This document shows positions 10,509 to 21,710 of a DNA stretch of 64,000 nucleotides, one piece after another; position 1 is the first letter of the stretch, and every line of letters begins with the position of its first letter. The notes beneath the pieces are model-generated. The model was not told the DNA's origin, did no database searches, and worked only from the letters and a program-made list of their open reading frames with translations. This DNA is from Pseudopyrenochaeta lycopersici (Eukaryota; Ascomycota; Dothideomycetes; Pleosporales; Pseudopyrenochaetaceae). The stretch is taken from the NCBI GenBank assembly GCA_003313425.1, contig NHZP01000026.1:496001-560000 (forward strand). Direction: 5' to 3'. The translations under genes were made by a program, and so were the position numbers.

Positions 10509-13500
10509 TCATATGCCTGTTCCATCATCTTCAACCTTGTAAGCTACATCGTAGCTTCCTGTCCAATCAAGGCCGTCTGGTGATGGCTGACCCAATGAAG
10601 TATACCGCATGCAGTAATAATTACCGTTGACTGGTGCAATCTCGCGATACATTACAGCTGTACAGCTGGGCATCGTAATGCAGGACACCATACAAGCTCT
10701 GAATGTGGCGACGTAGACAGCGCTGGCTTGCTTGATGGGTGAAGTACCTGTTACGCCGCAGTGGACATTAAACGTTGTGCGTGAGATAACCTTTAGGCCA
10801 CCAGGACTGAATCCACCACATGGAGAGACGCTCTCTTCGGATGCTGGTGATGACGAGGCCGCTGCTGACGACGTTGTGGCCGAAGAAGCAGATTGCGATG
10901 CAAGTGGCTGTGATGATGTCATAGTTGGCGCCATAGAACTGGTGCTGGGATAAGTGGATGGTGTAGATATTGGCTGGATAGATTCGCTCGAAGAGCTTGG
11001 CCGGGTAGGTGGTACCGACGAGCTGGCTCCAATACTAGGAGCACCACACTTTACTGGGCATGCCACTTCATCTGCAAGAAAGAGAAGTACAAGGTTAGTG
11101 TCTGACTCATAGATAGTCCATATGGAGATACTTACTGTAAGTCATCGTGAATGGAGCCCAATCGCGAGTAGCGGGACCAAAGAGAGGGGTCCCAGAGCGA
11201 CTATCTGTGCTGCTCCAATAATCCCTTCGTGGCGCGATGTTGAATCCTGAAAGACCGATAACGCTGCATGTGAATGTCTTGGTTTGCGGCGACAGGGAAC
11301 AAGTAGCCTTTGGATAGCTCATTCTATCGATGTAATCAACTGGGTTGAATGCTAGCCATGGGCTGGCGCCAACGCTTGCAGGATACGTTGCAATTACGTA
11401 GCCATTGTTGGCCTCACTAGCAACATACGTGTACCCATTTGAATCAATATAGAGAGTTGCGAGCGAATAGCCCTCCCAACCAAAAGATGGACTGGCATAG
11501 CCCTGCTGTAGGTTTAATGTTTGTCCCTCGACGTGAGCAGGACCATGGCCGGTAACTGTGAAACATGTCGATCCAGCAGGCGCCGGGGTCGCGAGTGAGT
11601 TACTGCACTGAGTAGCCAATGATGGGGTTGAAACTGATGACGAACTTGGTGATGGCGTGGGCGTTGGAGTGGGTGTTGGGCAGAGGGCTGGGCAAGCAGT
11701 ATCCTCATAGGTTAAAGTGATCTGGAGGAAACCGCCGGGATTTCCAAACATCGGAATGAACTTGCGAGAATCGCCCATGGCTTCACCAATAGTGGTGACA
11801 TCGGTCGTGGTCTGGTAGCAGGAAAGGGCCTTGGAAGATGCCACCTTGGAGCAAATAGCCTTCGGCTTGGTTCCAACGTATTGAGGCATCTCGAAGTTCA
11901 TCCAGGCCCCTCCACCATCACGATCCGTAGCCATGACTGCCCCATATTGAGTCTCGTACATGTATTTGTTGCTGTCAATATAATACACAGCTGCATCATC
12001 ACTAGATCCTGTGGCGTAAGGGCTGCCAGAGCTTCCAGTGAAGTACTTCCCTTCTATAAAAGGTCTACCATGTGCGATGACCTTGAAGCAGCTAGAACCA
12101 GGTGGAGGGATGAAAGATGTAAGCGGATTGGTGCAGGTTGTCGGAGCAGCTGCAGATGGGGATGAAGAGGCAGGTGCCGAAGACAAGGCCGAAGAACTTG
12201 GTGTTGGTGTTGGTGAAGGAGTTGGGCAGCGGGCTGCGCAGGCAACGTCCTCGTATGTAAAGGTGATGGGGAGAAAGAAGCTGTATGGGACTCCAAACAT
12301 TGGGATGAATCTGCGATCATCTCCCATGCTCTCACCAATACTGACGACACTAGTCGTGGTCTGGTGGCATGTCAAGCCCTTACTAGATGCGACCTTGGTG
12401 CAAACAGCCTTTGGTATAGTTCCGACGTATTCGGGCATGACGAAATTCATCCAGGCCCCTCCATCAGTACGATCTGTTGCCATTACTGCCCCGGAAGTAC
12501 TCTCGTACATGTAACCGTTACTATCAAGGTAATAGGCAGCTGCTGTATCGCTTGTTCCTCTGGCGTATGGACTGCCAGAAGTCCCAGTCAAGTATTGCCC
12601 TTCAATAAAAGGTCGGCCATGTGCGATAACCTTGAAGCAACTCGAACCATCAGGGGGAAAAAACCTGGTACGAGCATTGCTGCAAGCTGCCGAAGCAGAT
12701 GCAGATGGGGACTGGGTGGAAGACGATCTCTGGAGGGAGGATGACGAGGCAACTACTGAAGAAGACGATGAACTAGGAATTATTGAAGAACTTGGCTTTG
12801 GTGTTGGTGTTGGCGTGGGCGTTGGTGTGGGGGTGATTGCAGCAAATGGAAGACTAGAGACGGAATTAAAAGGTGTTCAGTTGTTCTTCGTTGATGTGGT
12901 CGAACCACATGGTATTTGGAAGATATAGAAGGCGATAAACGTACCATTGAGACCCGAATTTATAGGGCTGGTTGAAGAGAACAATTGCTTTCCCACCAAC
13001 GACAGCCTGATTCTTTGTATTCATGATTGCGTTCAATTTCATTGAGCCAACATTGCACAAGTTTACCTTCGGCGCCTGTCCTTGAGCAGCTGCTTTAGCC
13101 GCTGCGGCAGCTTGGGCGGCTTTAATTGCGGCTAACAGGCTCCCAAAAAACCTTTTATTAGATGCACCACTATTGTGTTGCTGTACTTGTACGTCCGTCG
13201 TTCGCTTTGTGACCTGCTGGGCCGTAGTAAGGACCTCCGCATCGAATCCCATGTTGGTCTGCGTAGTGAGCACAGCTGCATTTTCTAAATACTGGCCGAA
13301 GATCATGAGCGAAAGTTGGATGTCAGTCTTGACATATGGTGTTATAGCTACTCGTCCAGGAGTGGTGAGTTTCGGGTATGTAACCTGAGCGGAAGCCTGC
13401 CAATTACGAGGATTGGAGGCGGTCTTGGCTTTGATGTCGATATCTGCTGCGGCATTGGAGAGAGTCAGTACCGCACCGGCTTGGACGTCAATGGCCTGCG

Positions 13501-16396
13501 CAGTGTCGTATGTCAAACCCATGCCGTACAGGAACCTTGGCGAGATGGTGAAAACACCTGGAGCTGTTAAGCTGTCCAGCTTGAAGGTGGATATTGCTGA
13601 ATCAAACGAGCCTGATGCGGCACCTGCAACTCGAATGTTATAAAGTAGAGAGGTTACCGACGATTGTGTTGCTGTAAAAGCGGCAGAGAGCACAAGGTTT
13701 TCTGGAGCGTGCAATTGTCTGCGCAATGTATGAGCTGAATGCACGTTGCATATGGTTTGTGTGCACTTGGGTTCATGTGCGAAAAATTTCCACTTACTTT
13801 GGAATAATCTTGACATTGCCTTCCACTTTGAGGCTTGAGACCTTTAGGTAACAATCAACGCAAAGAATAGTCGCTTTGGAGTCGCTCCACATGCGGCCGC
13901 CTTTGGTTAATACGGAGCTCATAGAGAATTCCTGTTTAGTGGTCCCTGTAAGAGTAGTAATAGTTACCTGAGGCGGAGATGGGCAAGATCCGAAAAGACA
14001 CTTCAGTGCGTCATAGGCGTCTTTTCCTGCAGAGCTGAGTAGTGTTAGAATAGGCAAGAAAGCAAAATCGCGCAAACGTACATCAAACCACACACTTCGC
14101 AAATCTCTCCAACCAAGTCATCCCCCATAACATCAAAGAAAGTATCCCAGCCATCTCGCTTGGAGAGAGAGCGTTTTGTTCGACGAGCAACGAGGCCACT
14201 TGGTCTTACGGCAGTACGAGGGGATATTGCAGAGACAGCCCGTGCAGGAATATCGCGTTTATCATTACCGGAAGATGTTGTGACTGTCACTGGGGGCGCC
14301 GTATCGTAAACCGAATCGTCTGTGCCGGTATAGTCTGTGTCCACCAGTTTGACAGGTGAGTTTTCCGGGATATTGGACTCTTCGTCTTCCCCAAGGGCAT
14401 CCGCAGCGTCGGTGGCGAGTTTTTCAGGAGGATCAAGATGATCCGCTTCCATAGCACTCTGTAGAGCAGCTTGATATTGTGGATCTGTGTTATACGGCTC
14501 AGAGCCAATCGGCTGAACAGGTATTATTGCATCGCTAGTCTTTTTGATCGGGATATCAATAGTACCATCCGGACCCGGCGCCGGAAGGCCTGCGGAGAGC
14601 TCGTTGAGTATAGCTTGCGCAGAGGGTGCTAACGCCCAAGTTCCCGACGTAGATGAGGCAATAGGCATAGAGGATGAACTAATGCTTGCGCTGTCTGAGA
14701 TGGAAGCCATGGTACTATCAGAGGCGGAAGCCGAGGTGCTAGTATAGGTCATTGTTGTCAAAGACGGTGTGATGGTCGACACAAAGGTTGAAGAAGTCAA
14801 TGTACCCGCCCTAGAATTCGTAAAGTAGGAGGTGACAGTGGTCGTGTAGCTAGTTGTCGGAATGCCGTCGGTTCCAGAGATTAGTTGTCCGTAGCTAATG
14901 TCCAACTCGTCGACGACCTGCTGGAGGGTACTTCTTGAGATAGCGAGCTCCACAACTTTGCCAACTTGCCGCGCCTTTAAGTTGGATGAGCTTATGATAT
15001 AAACACCACGTTCATTGCTGGGGTTGCATCCACCAAACAACGTGAATAGCAAGGTGCCAGCTGGCCATGACCTCGCGATGTTTGCAGAAGCCTCATCAGC
15101 GAAATTGAGAATGATCTTGGTAGCTGAGCAGGTCACATCATTAATGGCGCCAATGTTCTCCAGAAGAAGGCCTTTGTCACCGGAGGCAAGCGAGGCTTTG
15201 ATCAACATAGTATACGTTCCAGGACTGGCCTCTGCGTAGAACAGTGTCAAAACACTTGCAGGATTCAGATTATTAGGGCTGCTGCGATCGACGGACGGAT
15301 CCCGAGCCGGAAGCGCAATACGATTGACCGGTGAAGATGAAGGGGATGCATGAGAGCTACTGGATGATGCTGATAACGACGCCATAGAGCTTTGCGTCGA
15401 TGTCTGAAGTGCTGTCGATGTGGTGCGGCGAACGGAGCTGCTGGAAGAACGACGGGTGGAAGTCCGCGAAATTCTCGTAGATGACGTGACCCTGGAGGAA
15501 CTACGGGCTGTAGTCTGCGAACGTGCAGTTGAAGAAGAGCGTACAGAGGATGCAAGACTTGAGCTCTGCGAACGTCCAACAGAAGACGAACCACTGGCTC
15601 CAGAACATGTGCCAAACGCCAATTGGCAGCCGGTTCCACAATGGTCCGTTGACGATCCGCAGTAGTTGTAGCGAGAGCAGCAATTGCCATACGACGAACC
15701 CTGGCATGTCCGTCCATTGTAGCTGGTACCGCAGCGACCATTGTTCGAGACCGCTGCCGAGGAAGATGACGAGGAAGCAGGCCGTGTGGACGAAACGGGG
15801 GTGTTACCTGCACGAGCTGCTGATGATGAAGGGGTGGAGCCAGAGCCAGTGCAAGACCCGAAGCTAGATTGACACCCTGTCGAACAGTAGGCTGACGTTT
15901 TTCCACAATAACCGTATGATGAGCAGCAGTACCCAGGTGCACATACAAGGCCATTAGCGTTAGGTCCGCACTTGTCCGTTGATGTACCAACTGGGGTCGA
16001 TGGGTTGGAGGGGACTACAGGAGAAGTTGTCCCTGTGCAACGGCCGAAACCAGATTGGCAGCCCTGCACGATGTCAGTTTTTTTAACTCCGCTATTTACT
16101 CAAAATTTTGGGAGCTTTCCTGCTGCTCCGCCATCGCTTGTAGAAGTGTTCACAGAGTGGTGTTTCGACACTACTCTGCACCTTGGACGAGCCAACTCTA
16201 TGAGAAGCATCGAGTAACTTACTTGGCTTGCCTGACAATAACTATTGGCAGTTCCACACCAGCCATACTGGCTACAGCACTTATTATCTTTGCATATCTG
16301 ATTGCCTCCTGTAGGACCGCATTGCTCCGAATCGAATTGAGCTGTGACGTAAGTAGTGAATATGGCGAGAGCCGAGACGAGGACTGAGGCCCTCAT
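10509..16396 (-). CDS. Giant secreted chitin-binding (CBM18) mosaic protein
   Basis: Six minus-strand exons: 16396-16223, 16063-14082, 14034-13798, 13718-12945, 12853-11136, 11071-10509, giving 1,815 residues. Order of parts: signal peptide (first ~19 residues, ending TYVTA); three hevein-like CBM18 chitin-binding modules at about 26-67, 89-129 and 168-213 (CCSQYGWCG, CCSSYGYCG, CCSRYNYCG), the first split by intron 1; a Ser/Thr-rich linker; a globular domain at about 316-466 (LLLENIGAINDVTC...LFTLFGGCNPSNERGVY) resembling fungal DUF7029; more Ser/Thr; a beta-rich domain at about 720-1050 resembling DUF7223; TP-repeat linkers; three repeats starting near 1127, 1310 and 1484 (SCFKVIAHGRPFIEG, SCFKVIAHGRPFIEG, TCFTVTGHGPAHVEG), each ending in a TYExxACxxxC-like tail; and a Cys-rich PAN/apple-like C-terminus from about 1720. 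Repeat 3 is completed across the 11072-11135 intron (TMTY then NEVACPVKC), which shows that the apparently separate frames form one gene. A role in wall binding or host interaction is inference. Cutting into two genes near intron 4 is the main alternative. Confidence 0.75.
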
Positions 16397-18950
16397 GGCA
16401 AATTAATGAGCTTAAGCAAAACACAGTAAAAAAACGAGTGGCAGGCTACAAAACCCAGGAAGAGAGTGAACCAAAGGTTTTGCCCGTGCTGCTCCAAGGG
16501 CGACACCTCTCTCGCTATAAAAGCCATCATTAGGGGTCTGTTCTGGTCGAGGTCTCGAAAAGCCCCATAACGAAGTCTTGGAAATTGACTTGAGGCTACC
16601 TGACCCCTAGTACTGTGTGAATCGTGAAAAGCCTCCGACGCTTTTGATGCAAGGCCTCAGAGGCATTTAGTTGTCCTAAGGTGGTTAGCGTGGCGGGCAG
16701 AGCCGCAGCGGGACGCCTTCTGCCACATCGATTTTCCGAGTTGGGATAGACAACGGAAGCCCCGATAAGCGAGAGAGTCTGGCCTGGTCCAAAAATCGTC
16801 CGATGTCAGCGGGCCACAGCAAATTTTAAGGAAAAATAAGGACAAACAGGGTTCCCAGTGTTCACTTGTGGAGATTGGACTGGGCAGTTACCCCTGGTTG
16901 CGTGTCCCCACGCTAAAATAGATCGTCAAGTAGCCTCGTGGTGGCGTAGGCGAGGCTGGAGGCTGAATACCAAAAGGACGGATTAAACGCATATACACTC
17001 ATCATACTTCTGCTTGCTGCCTGGTGCCTGGTGTCTGCCCAACGGTCCGGTGTTGTTTTCGTTTTGCGGAGACGACTGTAACATCGGTTTCTATGCTTAT
17101 TGCCCAACTCATGAATTGTGTTTGTTAGTTCTGCGACTGCTTTTGTTCTTCCAAGGCATCGCTTACGGCTTTGCTGCATGCGCCTTCCAAGCTCCTTGGC
17201 AGGGTGTGTGCATAGAATCGAGTTCTCTTTTTAGCGTTTACGATTTGTGCCGCCTCAACCCTTGATATAAGATTGTCCGTGGAGAAGAATCTGACTCGAC
17301 TAGGCCCAGGCGCACCACGCTCGCGTGGTCCTACGCTGTGACGGACAAAAGTGGCGTCCGTGCCTGATGCATCTTTAAAGTACCCGCAGTAGTCCGCGAC
17401 AGTCCGAGCATGCAGGAACAGCGCCAGGCGCAGCTCCCATGCCCCATGGCGTTCCACTACACAGCTGACTTTCCATAATAATACTTACATTGCTCCCACT
17501 TCAGCTCATATCGCCTTAGCCACGTCTTACTAGAGACTTTACTGACATGTGCGAACCAAGTTCGCTTCTATCTGCGCTCAATTTACTCCGTAATCGCAGA
17601 GCATCTAGCTAGTACAGCGGCTGCAGTCGAAGTCAATTTCATCCGGTCCTCCGCGACAGCTCCCCTGAAAGTCATGCCGAAGTTACTGAGAAATGCCCAA
17701 GACCGTGAAAAGATCCATCCTGGATAGTCGTCTGGTAGATCTTCCCATTGCTCTCCGAATTCTCACGCACGAGATCTGTTTAAATCGGGAGGAATGCTCC
17801 GATGTCTCCGCAGTGCCAGGTCACATTCTCCACTAGGCACATCCAGACAAGGAGCGCTTGCTTCGTTTGCGGACCTCGGGATGGCTATTGGCCAAGCTAT
17901 ATGCACGTCCCCGGCTTCGATGTGTGACGAGAATGGAACTGTTCGGCCACTCCGTTGACAAGACTGACAAGAAGCCCCTCGCTTAGCTCAAGCTATCGAT
18001 ATTGAAAGCTTATGAGTTTTGTATCAAAGATAAGTACATGGTGGGGATACTGGCATTGTTAGTCATTACTATCCGCCGTTCGCTCAAGTTTTTGCATAGC
18101 CCGCCATGTGCGAGCTGCGGGCCCTCGCCTTTTGGTACATTTCATCGGTCCCTTTACATGCTCTCCGCGGAGGCGCGGCGACCAAGAACCCATTCGGAAG
18201 CTAGAAGGAAAACTGGAGCACGACAGTGAACTATGACCTTGTGGGCCTGAACCTTAATTGCTTGGGGCCTTTACGCGCTTCAATCATGTGTAGGGTCTAC
18301 CGAAAACCTCTCAATCAGCAAGTGCCGCACCGGTTGACTACCTAGTACATATTTGGGACGCCTCACTCAGGATTGACATACTGGCCTTTGTGCTAGTAAA
18401 ACTCCTCGCCCCCTAATCAGTGACCATGCGGTTTTAAGCTCATCGCCTCGAAGAGCACGACAAATTTTTGGCTAAGGTATGTATTGACGCTGAAGCAGTT
18501 ATGTTACGGAGCAATAGAAAGGAAAAAGAATATTGTAAATTATCCCGGGATGTTATATTACCTAATTGGGAATGCGGCTGTGAGGAGTTGTGGCGGTAGA
18601 ATGGCGCTGTTGTAATCGAAATATTGCTCTGCTATAAGTCGGCCAAAACTGGCCTTCGATGCCGGCTCGATTCGGCTAGCGCCGTATCACCCATTTCTCA
18701 GCAAAATAACGTCCTCGTCACAAACAACTCAGCCTCTGATCAGCTTCGCACCACCGCAACTCAGTACGCTCAGATTCCGCTCACCCTTAGCGACTCATCC
18801 TGACTAGTTCCTCTGCCGTCTGCTTGTAATGCTGCAAAGTTTGGGCCGTCTCTCCACCAGCAGCGCGATGTCTCCGACGGACGGCCCATATCTGGGCCAT
18901 GAGCCCAGCAGCCAGAGGCTGGCCTCAGAAGCGGCAGAAAACCTTGCACT
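16397..18950. other. Intergenic region, transition towards the AT-rich block
   Basis: About 2.5 kb with no gene I can support. The part next to 16396 should hold the promoter of the large wall protein. Open frames at 16913-17179 and 17125-17457 (both -) have no recognisable domain. GC content is normal until about 18.5 kb, then falls. Confidence 0.4.
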
Positions 18951-19812
18951 TTGAGCTCCAATCTCATCAGCATCTACATCTGCTTTTTACACCACAAATA
19001 TGCCACGTACAAGGACTTCATTCAACGCACGAAAGAGAAATCAGGCGGTTATCTACCGCCTTCCGTAAACGGAGAGCGTAATCTGAAGAAGCTAGAGGAT
19101 GAAACTGAAAAGCGACATCAGCAAAAGCTTTATCAATGGGCTAGGTTAGTGGTAAATTTAATATTTGTTATTATATTCTGATACTATCACAGCTTTGTAA
19201 GAGAGGAGCGTCTATCTGCCTTAGTACAGGATCTAGAGTTCTTAAAGTAATTCGTCTTCCTATTAGTAAAGAGCGTAGATAGTACGCATAGAAAAAACGC
19301 ATGCGTTAAGACTGTTCGGAACTGCTAGAATATATTTACAGGAGCGTAGAGAGAGATGTATAGAGTAATACTAAACAACCTAGTTAAGAGCGTTACTAAT
19401 GTAAACGATGTGTTTTTAAAGGATACATGTACGGCTATGCTAACTAGGTAGTACATCTACGACGAGCTAATATAAGAATTCGACCTCCTAAGAGAAAAGA
19501 GACCTTAAAGATATACTAATCGCAACTATCTAATAGCCTACGCAGTACAGCTATAGCAGAGAGATTAGTATAAATACAAACAGCTAGGGACAAGGGTAAC
19601 TAACTAGGGATTGCTGTTATCTAATATATATACTAGTTTACAAATTAGCGAGTACATTAAATTGACGGCGAGGTGCGGTTCTAGCTAAGGTCTGAAATAT
19701 AAAGTAAGACTGTAAGGATAATAATATAAGTTAAAGCTAACTATAGGGATAGAAAAGGATGTTATGTTTATTTACTTCTTAAATAAGGACAGTATACCTA
19801 AACTTGCGATAC
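18951..19812 (+). pseudogene. Fossil DUF3435-like gene, 5' part
   Basis: A reading frame starts at or before 18951 and runs to a GTTAGT...CACAG intron at 19145-19192. Without frame change it continues to 19812, where the outer retrotransposon interrupts it. Exon 1 is clean (GGYLPPSVNGERNLKKLEDE). The part after the intron (FVREERLSALVQDLEFLK, VTNVNDVFLKDTCTAMLTR, SNIYTSLQISEYIKLTARCG) has about 16 in-frame TAA/TAG, all explicable as C-to-T or G-to-A changes of Gln or Trp codons. The pattern matches my recollection of fungal DUF3435/FluG-domain proteins, a family that includes the tyrosine recombinases ('captains') of Starship elements. The assignment is by motif memory and moderate. The catalytic C-terminal half is not in this part. 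Confidence 0.5.
19808..19812. repeat. Target-site duplication GATAC, left copy
   Basis: GATAC immediately precedes the left LTR of the outer element and recurs immediately after its right LTR at 40644-40648. A five-base duplication is normal for Ty3/Gypsy integration. Confidence 0.8.
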
Positions 19813-20114
19813 TATAAGGCAGTCAACACGCACAGTTAGGACGGTCTTAGTTAAAGAAACTTAATTTAAAAGGAAATAGACAAAATAGCAGATACCTCTC
19901 ACCTTCAGGGGAGAGGTGCTGCCTATATACATAAGCTAGAGCAGGCTAGTCCCAATCCAGTTACCTAGCTTAGTAAAAGGTAAGAGGTAACAGTTACCTT
20001 TTACCTGCGTCTAGTAACTTAGCAGGATCGTTACCTTTCACCTGCGTCTAGTAACTTAGAAGGATTAAACCCTTTTACCTACGTCTAGTAACCTAAAAGG
20101 ATTAAACTCTAACA
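19813..20114 (-). repeat. Outer element LTR, left copy (3' LTR by orientation)
   Basis: 302 bp, beginning TATAAGGCAG and ending CTAACA, collinear with the copy at 40342-40643. It contains several degenerate ~35-bp units built on ttacctttcacctgcgtctagtaac-like sequence. Compared with the right copy, 16 differences are G-to-A or C-to-T here and one goes the other way; even the terminal TG has become TA. Confidence 0.88.
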
Positions 20115-20116
20115 CG

Positions 20117-20130
20117 ACCCCCCCCTTTAA
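20117..20130 (-). other. Polypurine tract of the outer element
   Basis: On the minus strand this reads as a run of A then G (aaagggggggg) directly upstream of the LTR at 19813-20114, the usual position of the plus-strand primer of LTR retrotransposons. It sets the element's orientation as minus. Confidence 0.65.
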
Positions 20131-20845
20131 AATAGTAAGGGCCTCTAAACTAAGAGACAAAAATTTAAGATAAAATATAAGAAAACTATTTACTACTAAG
20201 TCCCTCTAACTTGTTAAATCTAGTAATAAGCTTTATATAGCGCTGCGCATATCTAAACAGTTTCTTATATAAAATTACTAAGCTCTAAGGTGTTTTCTAA
20301 CACTTCTACCCTATAATATAAAAACAGAACTTAAAGACCTTTATATAATATATATAAGAGTAACCTTTATAATTTTTATTTAGTTATAAGGTCCTTAGAC
20401 GTAGCGCGTAAAGTAAGGCGCACTACGCAGAGTAAGGGTAAAGGCAGGCAATCTTAAGGCTATAGATGCGCGAATTAAGGCTAAAGGCGCGTAAATTAAG
20501 GCTAGAGGCGCGCAAATTAAGGCAAATTTAGGCGCGCTAACTTAAGCAAAACTTTTTAGATACCTTTGTCGCCGCTAAGATACTCTTCTATAGCTAGCCT
20601 ATCCTCGTTAAGTAGTAACTAATTTAGAGGCATGTAATAAGTAGGTAGCTTAGGCTTATTAGGCTGTCGCTAATAAAATAGATAAGCATCGTAGTTATTA
20701 GGGTACTTAGTTGCTAGGTGCTAGGTAGGTTTTAGGTATCTAGTCTATTTAATTAGGTACTACTACTCGCGCTTTTAGCAGCCTTTAACGCTAGTTTACT
20801 AGTAATTAAGAAAATTATTAATAAGCTACTTATCTTAAATCTTAC

Positions 20846-21223
20846 TGTGGAGTTAACAAGGTAGTTCGGCACAATCCCGCAGTTCTGGTGTTGTGAATGA
20901 GAGGTAACGTTGGAATCAAACGTGCGTGAATAACAGGAGCAGCCCTGCCTGTGCAGTCTGCCAGAAACGAAAGTAAGTATGGAGCCTGATTAAAAGTAAT
21001 AAACAAAATGGTCTGAAATCTCATTAAATTGACGTAGCTAATGCACTAGCTACTTCGCAAAATCTCAGTTTTGAAGTGAATTCTCGTGGTGTGTGGTGCA
21101 TGGTGCATCACGTTTGGTGCATGACGTTGAGATCTCTCGCATCTCCAAGTCTTATTATTAAATCTTGCTGATAAAGGAAACCTATCATCACCTGATTGCC
21201 CAGGTACCCTGTGCAACGGCACA
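20846..21223 (-). repeat. Nested element LTR, left copy
   Basis: 378 bp, TG...CA ends, the same length as the copy at 33275-33652. The two differ at about 12 sites, all transitions. It contains a local run of related words (ggtgtgtggtgcatggtgcatcacgt region near 21087-21125) also present in the other copy. Confidence 0.9.
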
Positions 21224-21330
21224 AACCTCCCCTACTTTAAGCTTAGTCCTATTGAGCTTACAACTCCTACTTATTGTTCCTTCTCCTCGCAAGTAGAACT
21301 ACTAGCAGGAGGAGAAGAGAACTAGGAAAA

Positions 21331-21467
<137 letters not shown>

Positions 21468-21710
21468 TTGTTGCCTTACGAATAAAGGGAAGGCAGCATA
21501 GGCTGTATTTCTGCAGGAGGAGCAGTCCTCGTAATTGTGCAGGTTCCTTCATAAACTCCTGCACTTTATCGTTAAATCTCCTAAAGACAGTAGGAAAAAC
21601 AAAAGAAAATACGCCTTAACCTTACGGTTAAAGACGTTAGCAAGTATGCTATTATTCTAGTATCCCTTAAACAACCTGGAGGCACTTAGCTAATTAGAGT
21701 CTGTTAAGCC

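Noticed and set aside
11881..12928. Several plus-strand frames of 94-158 codons over the wall protein gene
   Set aside because: They are mirror frames of the repetitive Ser/Thr/Pro-rich coding strand, which is depleted of stops on the opposite strand.
15265..15990. 241-codon minus frame within the CBM18 region
   Set aside because: It overlaps the chitin-binding frame one base out of phase; the Cys-rich modules are in the other frame.
16913..17457. Two overlapping minus frames left of the AT-rich block
   Set aside because: They overlap each other in different frames and match nothing recognisable.
20842..21024. Identical short minus frames at 20842-21024 and 33220-33453
   Set aside because: Both lie in the LTR copies of the nested element; the similarity is due to the repeat, not to a gene.
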